Assembly (NCBI GenBank): GCA_046331625.1
Contig: JAXLQL010000024.1
Span: 52,230 to 116,229, forward strand
DNA from: JAXLQL01 sp046331625
GTDB taxonomy: Bacteria; Acidobacteriota; Terriglobia; Bryobacterales; Bryobacteraceae
DNA: 64,000 nucleotides
Direction: 5' to 3'
This document shows, piece by piece, positions 8,217-16,621 of the stretch. A program made the translations under genes and the position numbers. The notes below the pieces were generated by a model. The model saw only the letters and a list, made by a program, of their open reading frames with translations. It did not search any database and was not told the origin of the DNA. Every line of letters starts with the position of its first letter. Position 1 is the first letter of the stretch.

Positions 8217-9964
8217 TGCGCGGGCTTCACCTCTCCTAGGAATTTCCATTCAGTCGTGTAGTCGCGGTGGATCCGTTGATCGAACAGCGTGGCGCGGATC
8301 ATCTCCACCGGCATCGGGCCCAATTGCATCACTGCATCGTGGAACTGGCGGCGCTTTGACTTGACGCCTCCGGTCCACTCGTAGTTCAGCGTGCGGAATT
8401 GCAGCGCACCGATCATGTACGCACACTGATAGAGCGGCTCGTACTCGGCTTCGAACGAACGCCGCACTTCGGCCAGCGCGTTCTCGCGCTCGTGTCCGAC
8501 TTTGTCCACCAGGAAGTCGACGCACTCCTTGGCCGACATCTTCTCGAGGTGGAAGCTCAACGAGAAGATGATGCGCGCGCAGCGGTGCATGCGCCAGAAC
8601 AGCGCGCCCACGCGATTCTCGGGCGTCTTGTGGAATCCCATGTCCCACAGCAGCATCTCCCAATAGAGCGCCCAGCCTTCGGTCCAGAACGGAGTCTGGA
8701 AGATCGCGCGGTGCGTGCGGTAGCGCTCCGACATGAAATCCTGCAGCCAGTGGCCGGGGATCACCTCGTGAAACACGGTGGCACGCGCGAAGTGGATATT
8801 GTTTCCGCGCATGCTCATCAGCTTCTGCTCGTGCGACATGCCGTCAGTGGGGAACGACACGCTGAGCACCGGACCGCCCGTGAAGAATGGATTGATCCGT
8901 TGCCGCTCGGGCGACATCATCTCCACGCGCCACCCGTCGCGAGCCAGTTGCGGAACCGTGATGAGGTCATTCGCATCCATGTAGCGGATCGCCTCGAGCG
9001 CGAGTGAGACCACGAGTCCGGGCTGCTCGCCGGGCGCCACGTGTTGCGACTTCACCTTCTCGAGCGCCTTGCGCCAGTCATCGCCCATGCCCATTTCGCG
9101 CGAGGCCTTGATCATCTCTTTTTCGCACCAGGCGAACTCCTGGCGCGCGATGGCGATCAACTGCTCGGGCGAGTAGGGTATCATCTCACTCGCCAGTTCG
9201 GCTTCCAGTTCCTTGGCGCCTACGGGGTCGCCGAGGATCGTGTCCTTGTCCTCTTTCTTGATGCCCGCCAGTTTTTCCCGCAGCGTTTCGGAGTAGGCCT
9301 TGAGCGCCAAGTCGAGCCGCTTATAGGGCTCAGTAGACCACCACGAGAACAGTGGATGGTAGCCGTTGTGAAAATCGAACCAGTCTTTGAGCGCCTCGCG
9401 AAGCTGCCCAGTCATGTCAGCAGCGCGGCGGGCGACGGTCTTCTTGACTCCTTGCTTTTCGGCAGCTTTGGCGTTCAGTTCCTCCACTTGCTTGGCCAGC
9501 TCGGTAAGCCGCGTGGCTGCCTTCTGCGGATCCACCGGATCCACCCGTTGCCGTGCCCGCTTCAGTTCCAGAATCGGCGCCGCGAACGGCAGTAACGGCG
9601 AGGCCTCTTGAAAGCGGCGCTCGGCCTGATCGATGTGACGAAGTTCGCGATCGAGCTTGTGATTGAGCATCACCCACTCGATGCGCGCGTCGATTCCGAA
9701 CGCTTCGAACGGCATCGCGTGCAGCGCGTTGTGCCACGAGCGGTAGAACTGCCGCATGGTGTTCCATCGCTCGGGGGAAATCGGCGAGTCGTGAAAGCGG
9801 AGCAGCGTTGCTTCGTCGGCTTCGTAGCGCTCGATGACTTGCCGCAAGTCGCCGCGCGGCGGAATCACGAGGGTGGGGGCTTCGTAGGCCGCCGCGGGAG
9901 GACGCACCACCGGCTGCGCGAACGCGAGGCTCGCCAGCGCGGCAATCACGAAAATTCGTTTCAA
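8213..9964 (-). CDS. Secreted DUF885-family metallopeptidase-like protein
   Basis: Exported protein of the DUF885 family, which is related to zinc carboxypeptidases. It opens with a clear signal peptide (MKRIFVIAALASLAFA). The zinc-site motif is FHEVIPGHWLQ (HExxPGH type), followed by the family EGWALYWE. The 583-residue length is typical. The start is a TTG at 9964, one base after the GPx stop, chosen because it gives an intact signal peptide. The 3' end overlaps the DapA-like start by 4 nt. Peptidase activity is expected from the family but the substrate is unknown. Confidence 0.85.
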   Translation of the reverse strand: MKRIFVIAALASLAFAQPVVRPPAAAYEAPTLVIPPRGDLRQVIERYEADEATLLRFHDSPISPERWNTMRQFYRSWHNALHAMPFEAFGIDARIEWVMLNHKLDRELRHIDQAERRFQEASPLLPFAAPILELKRARQRVDPVDPQKAATRLTELAKQVEELNAKAAEKQGVKKTVARRAADMTGQLREALKDWFDFHNGYHPLFSWWSTEPYKRLDLALKAYSETLREKLAGIKKEDKDTILGDPVGAKELEAELASEMIPYSPEQLIAIARQEFAWCEKEMIKASREMGMGDDWRKALEKVKSQHVAPGEQPGLVVSLALEAIRYMDANDLITVPQLARDGWRVEMMSPERQRINPFFTGGPVLSVSFPTDGMSHEQKLMSMRGNNIHFARATVFHEVIPGHWLQDFMSERYRTHRAIFQTPFWTEGWALYWEMLLWDMGFHKTPENRVGALFWRMHRCARIIFSLSFHLEKMSAKECVDFLVDKVGHERENALAEVRRSFEAEYEPLYQCAYMIGALQFRTLNYEWTGGVKSKRRQFHDAVMQLGPMPVEMIRATLFDQRIHRDYTTEWKFLGEVKPAQ

Positions 9965-9965
9965 G

Positions 9966-10484
9966 CTATTTCAGCGCGGACTCGATGGCCCCAATCAACT
10001 CGGAAGCGTCGGGCTTCACCGAAGACTCGAATCGCCGGATGACCTTGCCGTCTTTGCCCACCAGATACTTCGTGAAGTTCCAGCCGGGAGCGCCGGCCTT
10101 CTCGGAAAGGTACTTGTAGAGGGGAACCTGATCCGATCCCTTCACTGACACCTTCGCCGCCATCGGAAACGTCACGTTGTACTTGCGCGTGCAAAACGTC
10201 TTGATCTCTTGGTTCGAATCCGGTTCCTGCTCACCGAAGTTGTTCGCGGGAATACCGAGCACCACCAATCCCTTGTCCTTGTACTTCTGATACGTCGACT
10301 CCAGACCGGAGTACTGAGGGGTGAACCCTCAATAGCTGGCCGTGTTCACGAGCAACACGGCTTTTCCTTTGAACTGGGCGAGCGGCAGGTCCGCGCCGTC
10401 GATCGTCTTGAGGCCGAATGAATAGATGTCGTCGGCCGCGAGTAGAGTTGTTGCCATCAGCATGGGAATCGCGAGAATTCGCAT
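9966..10484 (-). CDS. Glutathione peroxidase, probable selenoprotein (TGA = Sec52)
   Basis: Reduces peroxides with a thiol donor. Read from the ATG at 10484, the frame meets one TGA (10331-10329, codon 52) exactly at the catalytic position: NTASY-U-GFTPQYSGLE, where the family has NVASxCGFTPQY. It then continues for 120 codons to TAG at 9966. The tetrad Trp-Asn is present as WNFTKYLVG, but the usual NQFG glutamine is replaced in PANNFGEQEP. Residues 1-17 (MRILAIPMLMATTLLAA) look like a signal peptide, so the protein is probably periplasmic. A bSECIS-like hairpin follows the TGA, and selA is encoded at 34547. It lies between ribBA and DUF885 with short gaps. A sequencing error converting TGC/TGT to TGA is the main alternative. 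Confidence 0.85.
10298..10312 (-). promoter_or_regulatory. Bacterial SECIS-like hairpin for the GPx UGA
   Basis: On the coding strand, 17-31 nt after the TGA, ACTCC pairs with GGAGT around a GGTCT loop. The distance and the GGUCU apical loop match the E. coli fdhF SECIS element bound by SelB. A possible bulged U precedes the stem. Confidence 0.7.
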
Positions 10485-10521
10485 TCCCCTATGGTGCGAC
10501 ATCGCCTGCCGCCGCGCAACG

Positions 10522-11637
10522 TCAGTGAACCGGCACCTGCTCCACGATCTCGATTCCGAAACCCTCGAGTCCCACGATCTTGCGCGGATGGTTGGTGAGC
10601 AGCCGGATCTTGTTCAACCCGAGGTCGGCGAGAATCTGCGCGCCAATACCAACCTCATGCTGAAGCTGACGCTGGCCCTCTTGCGTCGTGTAGTGCATGA
10701 ACTCGCGGCTGTGGGCGGCGAGCTTGCCTTCGCGCATGCCGAGCCCGAGTCCCGTCATGTGCAGGTAGACCAGCGCACCCGAGCCATGTGCGGCGATCGC
10801 GTGCATCGATTTGCGAATCATCTCGCCGCACTCGCAGTCAGTGGAGCCGAACAGGTCGCCATAGCCGCAGCGCGAGTGCATCCGCACCAGCACGTTGGCC
10901 GAGCCCGAGACGTCGCCGCGGACGAGCGCCATGTGCCGCTCGGGGTCCACTGAAGACCCGAAGAGAATCGTGCGAAACGGACCATCCGGCGTATTCACCG
11001 TGCCCTCGGCGACGCGCTTCACGATGCGCTCGGTCTGCATCCGGTAGCGGATCAGCGACGCCACCGAGATCATCTTCAAGCCATGCCGCGAGCAGAAAGC
11101 TTCGAGCTCCGGAACGCGAGACATGGTGCCGTCTTCGTTCATGATTTCGCAGATCACGCCGCCGGAGCGCAAGCCCGCGAGCCGCGCCAGATCCACGGCC
11201 GCCTCGGTTTGGCCGGCGCGCACCAACACCCCGCCTTCGCGCGCCCGAAGCGGGAACATGTGCCCGGGACGAGCGAGATCGGCGGGGCGCGATGCCGGGT
11301 CCATGGCTACTTGAATCGTGCGGGCGCGATCGGCTGCGGAGATCCCGGTGGTGACGCCGTGGCGCGCGTCAATGGCTTCGCAGAACGCCGTGCCGAAGTT
11401 CGACGTGTTCGCGGGCGACATGAGCGGCAGTTGGAGTTCGTCGCAACGCTCGGGGCTGAGAGCAAGGCAGATCAGGCCGCGGCCGCGTACGGCCATGAAG
11501 TTGATCATCTCGGGAGTGATCATTTCGGCTGCTATCGTGAGGTCGCCTTCGTTTTCCCGGTCTTCGTCGTCCACGACCACGAGCATCCGCCCCGCGCGGA
11601 ATTCCTCGATGGCCTCCGGGATGGTGGCAAAGGGCAT
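10522..11637 (-). CDS. ribBA: RibBA: DHBP synthase with degenerate GTP cyclohydrolase II domain
   Basis: The N-terminal domain makes 3,4-dihydroxy-2-butanone 4-phosphate for riboflavin synthesis and looks intact: DDEDRENEGDLTIAAE, RHGVTTGISAADRARTI and RPGHMFPLRAREGGVL. The C-terminal GTP cyclohydrolase II domain keeps its three zinc cysteines (HSRCGYGDLFGSTDCECG). However, the catalytic QEGRGIGL loop reads HMTGLGLGMREG, the following DTVEAN segment is gone, and the protein stops at EQVPVH without the usual tail. The RibA half may therefore be inactive or changed in function. I use the ATG at 11637 (MPFATIPEAIEEF, 371 residues) instead of 11667. It heads the minus-strand chain and is divergent from the metal ATPase operon. 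No FMN riboswitch fits in the short gap. Confidence 0.9.
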   Translation of the reverse strand: MPFATIPEAIEEFRAGRMLVVVDDEDRENEGDLTIAAEMITPEMINFMAVRGRGLICLALSPERCDELQLPLMSPANTSNFGTAFCEAIDARHGVTTGISAADRARTIQVAMDPASRPADLARPGHMFPLRAREGGVLVRAGQTEAAVDLARLAGLRSGGVICEIMNEDGTMSRVPELEAFCSRHGLKMISVASLIRYRMQTERIVKRVAEGTVNTPDGPFRTILFGSSVDPERHMALVRGDVSGSANVLVRMHSRCGYGDLFGSTDCECGEMIRKSMHAIAAHGSGALVYLHMTGLGLGMREGKLAAHSREFMHYTTQEGQRQLQHEVGIGAQILADLGLNKIRLLTNHPRKIVGLEGFGIEIVEQVPVH

Positions 11638-11644
11638 AAGTACT

Positions 11645-11650
11645 ATATTA
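11645..11650 (-). promoter_or_regulatory. Candidate -10 box (TAATAT) for ribBA
   Basis: On the minus strand TAATAT ends 7 nt before the ribBA ATG at 11637, which would give an almost leaderless mRNA. Confidence 0.35.
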
Positions 11651-11664
11651 GGAGCCCTGGATGG

Positions 11665-11670
11665 CATAAT
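11665..11670 (+). promoter_or_regulatory. Candidate -10 box (CATAAT) for the ATPase/SPFH operon
   Basis: CATAAT ends 11 nt before the GTG at 11682, in the 44-bp divergent region shared with ribBA. Confidence 0.35.
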
Positions 11671-11681
11671 GATTCTCTAAC

Positions 11682-14600
11682 GTGCATCAGCACCGACTCG
11701 AGTTCTCGGCGGAGCATGATCCCCGCGAAGACCGGCTGGAGCGGATTCGATACTTCGGTTTAGCCGCAGCGGTCGGCGTGTTGCTTCTGCTCAACCTTAC
11801 CGGCGTCTTCAAGACCATCGGCGGAATCGACACTGCCGCGATTCTGACGGTTATCGCCGGGTATCGCACCTTCTACAACGCGATCCACGGCCTCCTCGAG
11901 CGGACCATCTCCGCGGACCTCGCCATCTGCATCGCCGTGATCGCCGCACTGTCGATCGGCGAGTATCTCGCTGCGGCCGAGGCGATGTTCATCATGCTGG
12001 TGGGCGAGGGGCTGGAAGGCTACGCGGCCAAGCGGACCTCGACTGCGATCCGCCGCTTCGTGGAGCAGATGCCGCGGCGTGCGCGTGTGGTCCGCGATGG
12101 GGAAGAAGTGGAAGTGGACGCGGCGGCGTTGCGCGAGAGCGACATCATCGTGGTCCGCGCGGGCGAACGCGTTCCCGCGGATGGCGTCGTCGCGCAGGGC
12201 ACCTCTTCGCTAGATGAATCCACGATCACGGGCGAATCGGTTCCGCGCGACAAGCAGCAGGGCGACGAGGTTTTTTCGGGGACACTGAACGGGCACGGGC
12301 TGTTGCGGATTCGCGTGACGCGCGCGGGTGACGACACCACGCTGGCTCGCGTGATCAAGCTGGTGGAGCAGGCGCGAGAGCGGCGGGCCCCCGTGGAGCG
12401 GCTCGCCGATCGCTACGCGAAGTACTTCGTTCCGGCGTTGCTTTTGGCCGCGGCCGTCATTTACTTGCTGACGAATGACTGGATGCGCACCGTTGCCGCG
12501 CTGATCGTGGGATGCCCGTGCGCGTTGATCCTGGCGACGCCGACAGCGATGGTGGCCGCCATTGGCGGGCTCGCGCGCCGCGGAATTCTCGTTCGCGGCG
12601 GCACGATCTTACAGGAAGCCTCAAAGATCGACACCATCGTCTTCGACAAGACCGGAACGGTGACCGAAGGGCGCTTCGAGATTCTGCAGGTGATGGCGCT
12701 CGCTGGATCAGAAGACGCGCTGTTGGCCCTGGCTGCGGCGGCGGAAGCAGGTTCTGATCATGTGCTGGCGCGCGTCATTGTCGACGAAGCCAAGCGCCGC
12801 TCGCTCGTGTTGCCGAACGTGGAATCGGCGCGGATCCTGCCCGGTCGCGGAGCTGAAGCGGTACACGAGGGTCGCGCGTTGCGCGCGGGAAATGCGGCTT
12901 TCCTCGCCGAGCATGGGATCTCCGGCGGCGAGGCAGTAGTGGCTGAGGCCGATCGGCTTGGAGCAACGGTGGTGTTGGTGGCGGAAGACTCCGCTCTGCT
13001 CGGCGGGATTCTGCTGCGCGATCGCGTGCGCGCCGGGATCAAAGAAGCGGCTCATGAGTTCGACCATCTCGACATTCCGCATCGGATCATGCTCACCGGT
13101 GACCGGCGGCGTCCGGCGGAGGTGATCGCGCGCGAAGTGGAGATCCCGAACGTGGAGGCCGAACTGCTGCCCGAGCAGAAGCTCGAGCGGATCCGGCAGT
13201 TGGTCTCGCAGGGCAAGCGCGTGGCGATGGTGGGCGATGGCGTGAATGACGCGCCTGCGCTCGCGGCCGCGCATGTCGGAATCGCGGTGAGCGGCGCGAG
13301 CGATATCACCGCCGAAGCTGCTGACGTCGTCTACATGGGCCATTCGCTCGACAAGCTGCCCAAGCTCTTCGAGGTCTCGCGCGAGGCTGTACGTACCGCG
13401 TGGCAGAACATCATCGTTTTCGCCGGAATCGTCAACTTGGTGGCGATCCTGCTGGCGGGCCGTGGATTGCTAGGTCCGCTCGGCGCGGCGTTTACTCACC
13501 AGATTGCGTCGTTCCTGGTGATGCTGAACTCGCTGCGCCTGCTGGCTGTGGAGAGCGAGGCCAAGGCGGAAGACAATCGTGGATGGTTCGAGCGCTTGCG
13601 GCGCCCCTGGCGGCTGATCGTTTCGCGTATCGAGCCGTGGGAGTGGCTCCGGCAGGCGTGGAGCCAGCGCGAGCGATACTGGCGTCCGCTGGCCTACATG
13701 GCGCTCGCGCTTTATGTTTTGAACGGATTCTACATACTCCGTCCGGATGAGTTCGGCGTCGTCGAGCGGTTCGGCCGCAAGGTGCTGCCCTACAGCGAGC
13801 CGGGCCTCCATTACAAGCTGCCTTGGCCCATCGAGACGCTGACGCGCATCCAGGCGAGGCGAGTGCGGCTAGTGGAAATCGGATTCCGCTCGAACGCGAC
13901 CGCAGGCGACGCCGAACCCGCCGCATACGAATGGAACGTGCAGCATCGCGCGGGCAGATTCCAGCGGAGGCCGGAAGAATCGCTCATGCTTTCGGGTGAC
14001 CAGAACATGACCGAGCTCACCGCCACCATCCACTACCGGATCGCCAAGCCCGACAACTTCCTCTTCCGCTTGGCCGATGGCGAAGGCACGGTGCGCGCGG
14101 CCACCGAGTCGACGCTGCTTTCCGTCATCTCCTCGACGCCACTCGATGAAGCACTCACTACCAATCGTCACGCCATCGAGGCCCGCACGAAGGCTCTGCT
14201 CCAGCAGCGGCTTGACCGATACGACTCCGGCGCCGAGATCCTGCAAGTGAAATTGCTCGACGTGCACCCATCGGTGGAAGTGGTGGACGCGTTCCGCGAA
14301 GTTTCGGGCGCGTTCGAAGAGAAGAATCGGCTGATCAACGAGGCCGAGGCCTATCGCAACGAACAGGTGGCGCTGGCTCGCGGACGCGGCAAGGCAAGCC
14401 TCGAAACGGCGGCTGGATACGCGGCCGGGCGCAAGAACCGTTCGCAAGGCGACGCGTCTCGCTTCACCGAAGCCGAGGCGGCCTTCCGCGCACAGCCAGG
14501 AACCACCGAAACGCGACTGTACCTCGAGACGATGGAGCAGGTACTCGCTGGGCGCAAAAAGATGATCGTCGACGCGGGCAAGGGCCGGCGGCATCTGATG

Positions 14601-14687
14601 CTGGTGGATGACGGAGTCGAGATCGGCGCAGCCGCACCTGCGCTAGCCGCACCACCCGTGCAAAAAGTTCCGATGGAGGATCGCTGA
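11682..14687 (+). CDS. P1B-type metal ATPase fused to an SPFH/HflK-like domain
   Basis: A single 1001-residue frame. Residues 1 to about 630 are a heavy-metal ATPase: TGES at 183-186, the metal-site CPC at 278-280 in a membrane helix, phosphorylated Asp322 in DKTGTVTEG and GDGVNDAPAL from 518. The usual P1B HP dipeptide reads HV (360-361), and there is no N-terminal HMA domain. After the last ATPase helices (FLVMLNSLRLL) comes an arginine/tryptophan-rich linker, a further helix near 666-688 (YMALALYVLNGFYIL), then a complete SPFH/band 7 domain (GVVERFGRKV, GLHYKLPWPIE, LSGDQNMTELTATIHYRI). The SPFH proteins following in the operon suggest a pump embedded in an SPFH scaffold. The metal cannot be fixed; CPC allows Cu, Zn, Cd or Pb. 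The GTG start at 11682 is the first possible one after an in-frame stop. Confidence 0.88.
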   Translation: MHQHRLEFSAEHDPREDRLERIRYFGLAAAVGVLLLLNLTGVFKTIGGIDTAAILTVIAGYRTFYNAIHGLLERTISADLAICIAVIAALSIGEYLAAAEAMFIMLVGEGLEGYAAKRTSTAIRRFVEQMPRRARVVRDGEEVEVDAAALRESDIIVVRAGERVPADGVVAQGTSSLDESTITGESVPRDKQQGDEVFSGTLNGHGLLRIRVTRAGDDTTLARVIKLVEQARERRAPVERLADRYAKYFVPALLLAAAVIYLLTNDWMRTVAALIVGCPCALILATPTAMVAAIGGLARRGILVRGGTILQEASKIDTIVFDKTGTVTEGRFEILQVMALAGSEDALLALAAAAEAGSDHVLARVIVDEAKRRSLVLPNVESARILPGRGAEAVHEGRALRAGNAAFLAEHGISGGEAVVAEADRLGATVVLVAEDSALLGGILLRDRVRAGIKEAAHEFDHLDIPHRIMLTGDRRRPAEVIAREVEIPNVEAELLPEQKLERIRQLVSQGKRVAMVGDGVNDAPALAAAHVGIAVSGASDITAEAADVVYMGHSLDKLPKLFEVSREAVRTAWQNIIVFAGIVNLVAILLAGRGLLGPLGAAFTHQIASFLVMLNSLRLLAVESEAKAEDNRGWFERLRRPWRLIVSRIEPWEWLRQAWSQRERYWRPLAYMALALYVLNGFYILRPDEFGVVERFGRKVLPYSEPGLHYKLPWPIETLTRIQARRVRLVEIGFRSNATAGDAEPAAYEWNVQHRAGRFQRRPEESLMLSGDQNMTELTATIHYRIAKPDNFLFRLADGEGTVRAATESTLLSVISSTPLDEALTTNRHAIEARTKALLQQRLDRYDSGAEILQVKLLDVHPSVEVVDAFREVSGAFEEKNRLINEAEAYRNEQVALARGRGKASLETAAGYAAGRKNRSQGDASRFTEAEAAFRAQPGTTETRLYLETMEQVLAGRKKMIVDAGKGRRHLMLVDDGVEIGAAAPALAAPPVQKVPMEDR

Positions 14688-14688
14688 G

Positions 14689-15645
14689 ATGCATCATCAC
14701 GGACATAGCCACTCTCACGACCATTCGCACGATCATGGCCATGATGATCATGGACACCTCGAGTGGAACTGGATCTCGTGGAAGCCCTGGTTGCTGGGAC
14801 TGCTGGCGCTGGTGGTCATCTATCGATGCTTCGTCACCGTTCGCGAAACCGAGTTCGTGCTCGTGACGCAGTTCGGCAAGCCCATGTACACCGTAACCGA
14901 AGCGGGCCTGCATCCCAAGTGGCCGTTCCAAAGCGCCACGTACTTCGACCGGCGCCTACGCATCTACAATCCGCGGCCGAGCGAGTTCCTGACCAAAGAC
15001 AAGAAGAACCTGGTCATCGAACCCTACGTCGCGTGGCGAATCGAAGATCCCAAGCGCTTCGTGGAATCGGTGGGCGACCCCGGCGCGGCCGAGATGCGGC
15101 TGCATGACATCGTGCTCTCGGATCTGGCGGCGGCGCTCGGCAATCATGAGCTCGAATCGATCATCTCCGCCAACCCAGAAACCGTGAAGGCGTCGCAGAT
15201 GATGGATTCACTCGCCGCGTTGACCGATCGCAAGGCGCTTAGCGAGTACGGCATCCGCGTCGTGGACGTTCGCCTGAAGCGCCTCAATCTGCCGGAACAA
15301 AACAAGCAGAGCGTGTTTGCGCGCATGCGGGCCGAGCGAGAGCGGATCGCGCGCCAGTATCGCGCCGAGGGCGAAGAGCAGGCGCTGGCCATTCGCGCCG
15401 AGGCCGATCGCAAGGCCGAGGAGATCCGCTCGGAGGCCTACAAGGAAGCCGAGAAGTTGAAGGGCGAAGGCGATGCCGAGTCCACGCGCGTCTACAGCGC
15501 GGCGTATTCGAAGAATCCGCGGTTCTACAAGCTGCTGCGCACGCTCGAGTCATACAAGAAGATCTTTGACGACAAGACCACGGCGATCCTCAGTTCTGAT
15601 TCGGAGCTTCTCCGCGTGATGATGCGAGGCGAGAACGCGCAATGA
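14689..15645 (+). CDS. HflC-like SPFH protein with His-rich N-terminus
   Basis: A 318-residue membrane protein of the SPFH/band 7 (HflC) family. The first 23 residues hold 12 histidines interspersed with Asp, Ser and Gly, a probable metal-binding tail on the cytoplasmic side. One membrane helix follows (about 32-50, PWLLGLLALVVIYRC). The SPFH domain shows VLVTQFGKPMYTVTEAGLH and IEPYVAWRIEDPKRF, and a long alanine/glutamate coiled coil starts around ARMRAERERIARQYRAEGEE. Classical HflC partners HflK and controls FtsH. Here the partners are an ATPase-fused SPFH domain and another SPFH gene. It begins one base after the ATPase stop and overlaps the next gene by 4 nt. The histidine tail supports a role in metal handling (inference). 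Confidence 0.88.
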   Translation: MHHHGHSHSHDHSHDHGHDDHGHLEWNWISWKPWLLGLLALVVIYRCFVTVRETEFVLVTQFGKPMYTVTEAGLHPKWPFQSATYFDRRLRIYNPRPSEFLTKDKKNLVIEPYVAWRIEDPKRFVESVGDPGAAEMRLHDIVLSDLAAALGNHELESIISANPETVKASQMMDSLAALTDRKALSEYGIRVVDVRLKRLNLPEQNKQSVFARMRAERERIARQYRAEGEEQALAIRAEADRKAEEIRSEAYKEAEKLKGEGDAESTRVYSAAYSKNPRFYKLLRTLESYKKIFDDKTTAILSSDSELLRVMMRGENAQ

Positions 15646-16621
15646 CGATGCTGCTCGACACCGGAGGTCCCATAGCGAGGCGGCGTGTCCGTCTGCCGTG
15701 GGTCGAATCCGAGATCGAGCTGCGTTTGTTGATCGGCGGGCTGATCGCGCTGTGGTTGCTGAGCGGAATCTACCTGGTGCCGGCCGATCAGCAGGCCGTT
15801 GTCACGCGCTTCGGCAGCGTGGTGGAAAAGCGAGTCCTGCCTGGGATTCACTATGCCCTGCCCTGGCCGATTGACGAAGTGACGAAGCTCAAGGTACAGC
15901 AACTGCAGCGCCTCATTGTGGGTGGTGGAGCATCCGATGCAGTGCTCGGCCGGACGCAGCCACTCGCTTCGCAGTTCCTCACTGGTGACCAGAACATCAT
16001 CCACGTGCGCGTGGCCGTGCAGTACTCGGTGAGCGACCCGGCGCGGTACCTTTTCACTTCGCAGGATGTGCCGAAGACCGTGGGCGCGGCGGTGGAATCG
16101 GAACTCGCGCGGCGCATCGCGAATCACGGAGTGGATGCGGTGTTGACCACCGAGAAGGTGGCGATTCGGAGGAAGTTCGCGGGGCGGCGCAGAAGCTGGC
16201 GGATTCCTGCGGCCGGTGTAACGCTGCGCCAGCGTGAACTTCAATCGGCTGCTCCGCCGCCGGAAGCTCGCGATGCGTTCAACGACGTTGCCAGTGCGCG
16301 AGCCGACTCCGCGCGCATCGTCAATGAATCGCAAGGATACGCAAATGACGTGATCCCGCGCGCGGCGAGGCGAAGCAAATGCTCGAAGCCGCGTCTGGAT
16401 ACAAACAGCGCAAAGTCAACGAGGCCCAGGGCGACGCGGCGCGATTCAATCAGGTGGCCGGCGAGTACGCTCGCGCGGCGGATGTGAACGGCCGCCGGCT
16501 CTATGCCGAGACGATGGAAGCGATCTTGCCGAAGATCAAGAAACTGGTTGTCGACAGCCGCGGCAACCTGGACCTCACGATTCTGCGCAAGGGCGAAGAA
16601 GCCGCCAAGAAGGCTCCATGA
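15642..16621 (+). pseudogene. HflK-like SPFH protein, interrupted by three single-base indels
   Basis: Third SPFH gene of the operon. It begins MTMLLDTGGPIARRRVRLPW, has one helix (LLIGGLIALWLLSGIYL) and a recognisable SPFH domain (VVTRFGSVVEKRVLPGIHY, QFLTGDQNIIHVRVAVQY). Near 16167 one base seems lost, so EEVRGAAQKLADSC appears in the shifted frame. Near 16211 an extra base restores the original frame. Near 16362 another loss moves the conserved GEAKQMLEAASGYKQRKVNE tail to the frame that ends at 16621. The uncorrected reading stops at 16487. Because the protein sequence stays family-like across all breaks, I suspect sequencing or assembly errors, or very recent decay. The last stop overlaps the next ATG (ATGA), so the corrected frame fits the operon. 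Confidence 0.8.

Noticed and set aside
11638..11681. FMN riboswitch upstream of ribBA
   Set aside because: Only 44 bp separate ribBA from the divergent ATPase gene, far too short for the element.
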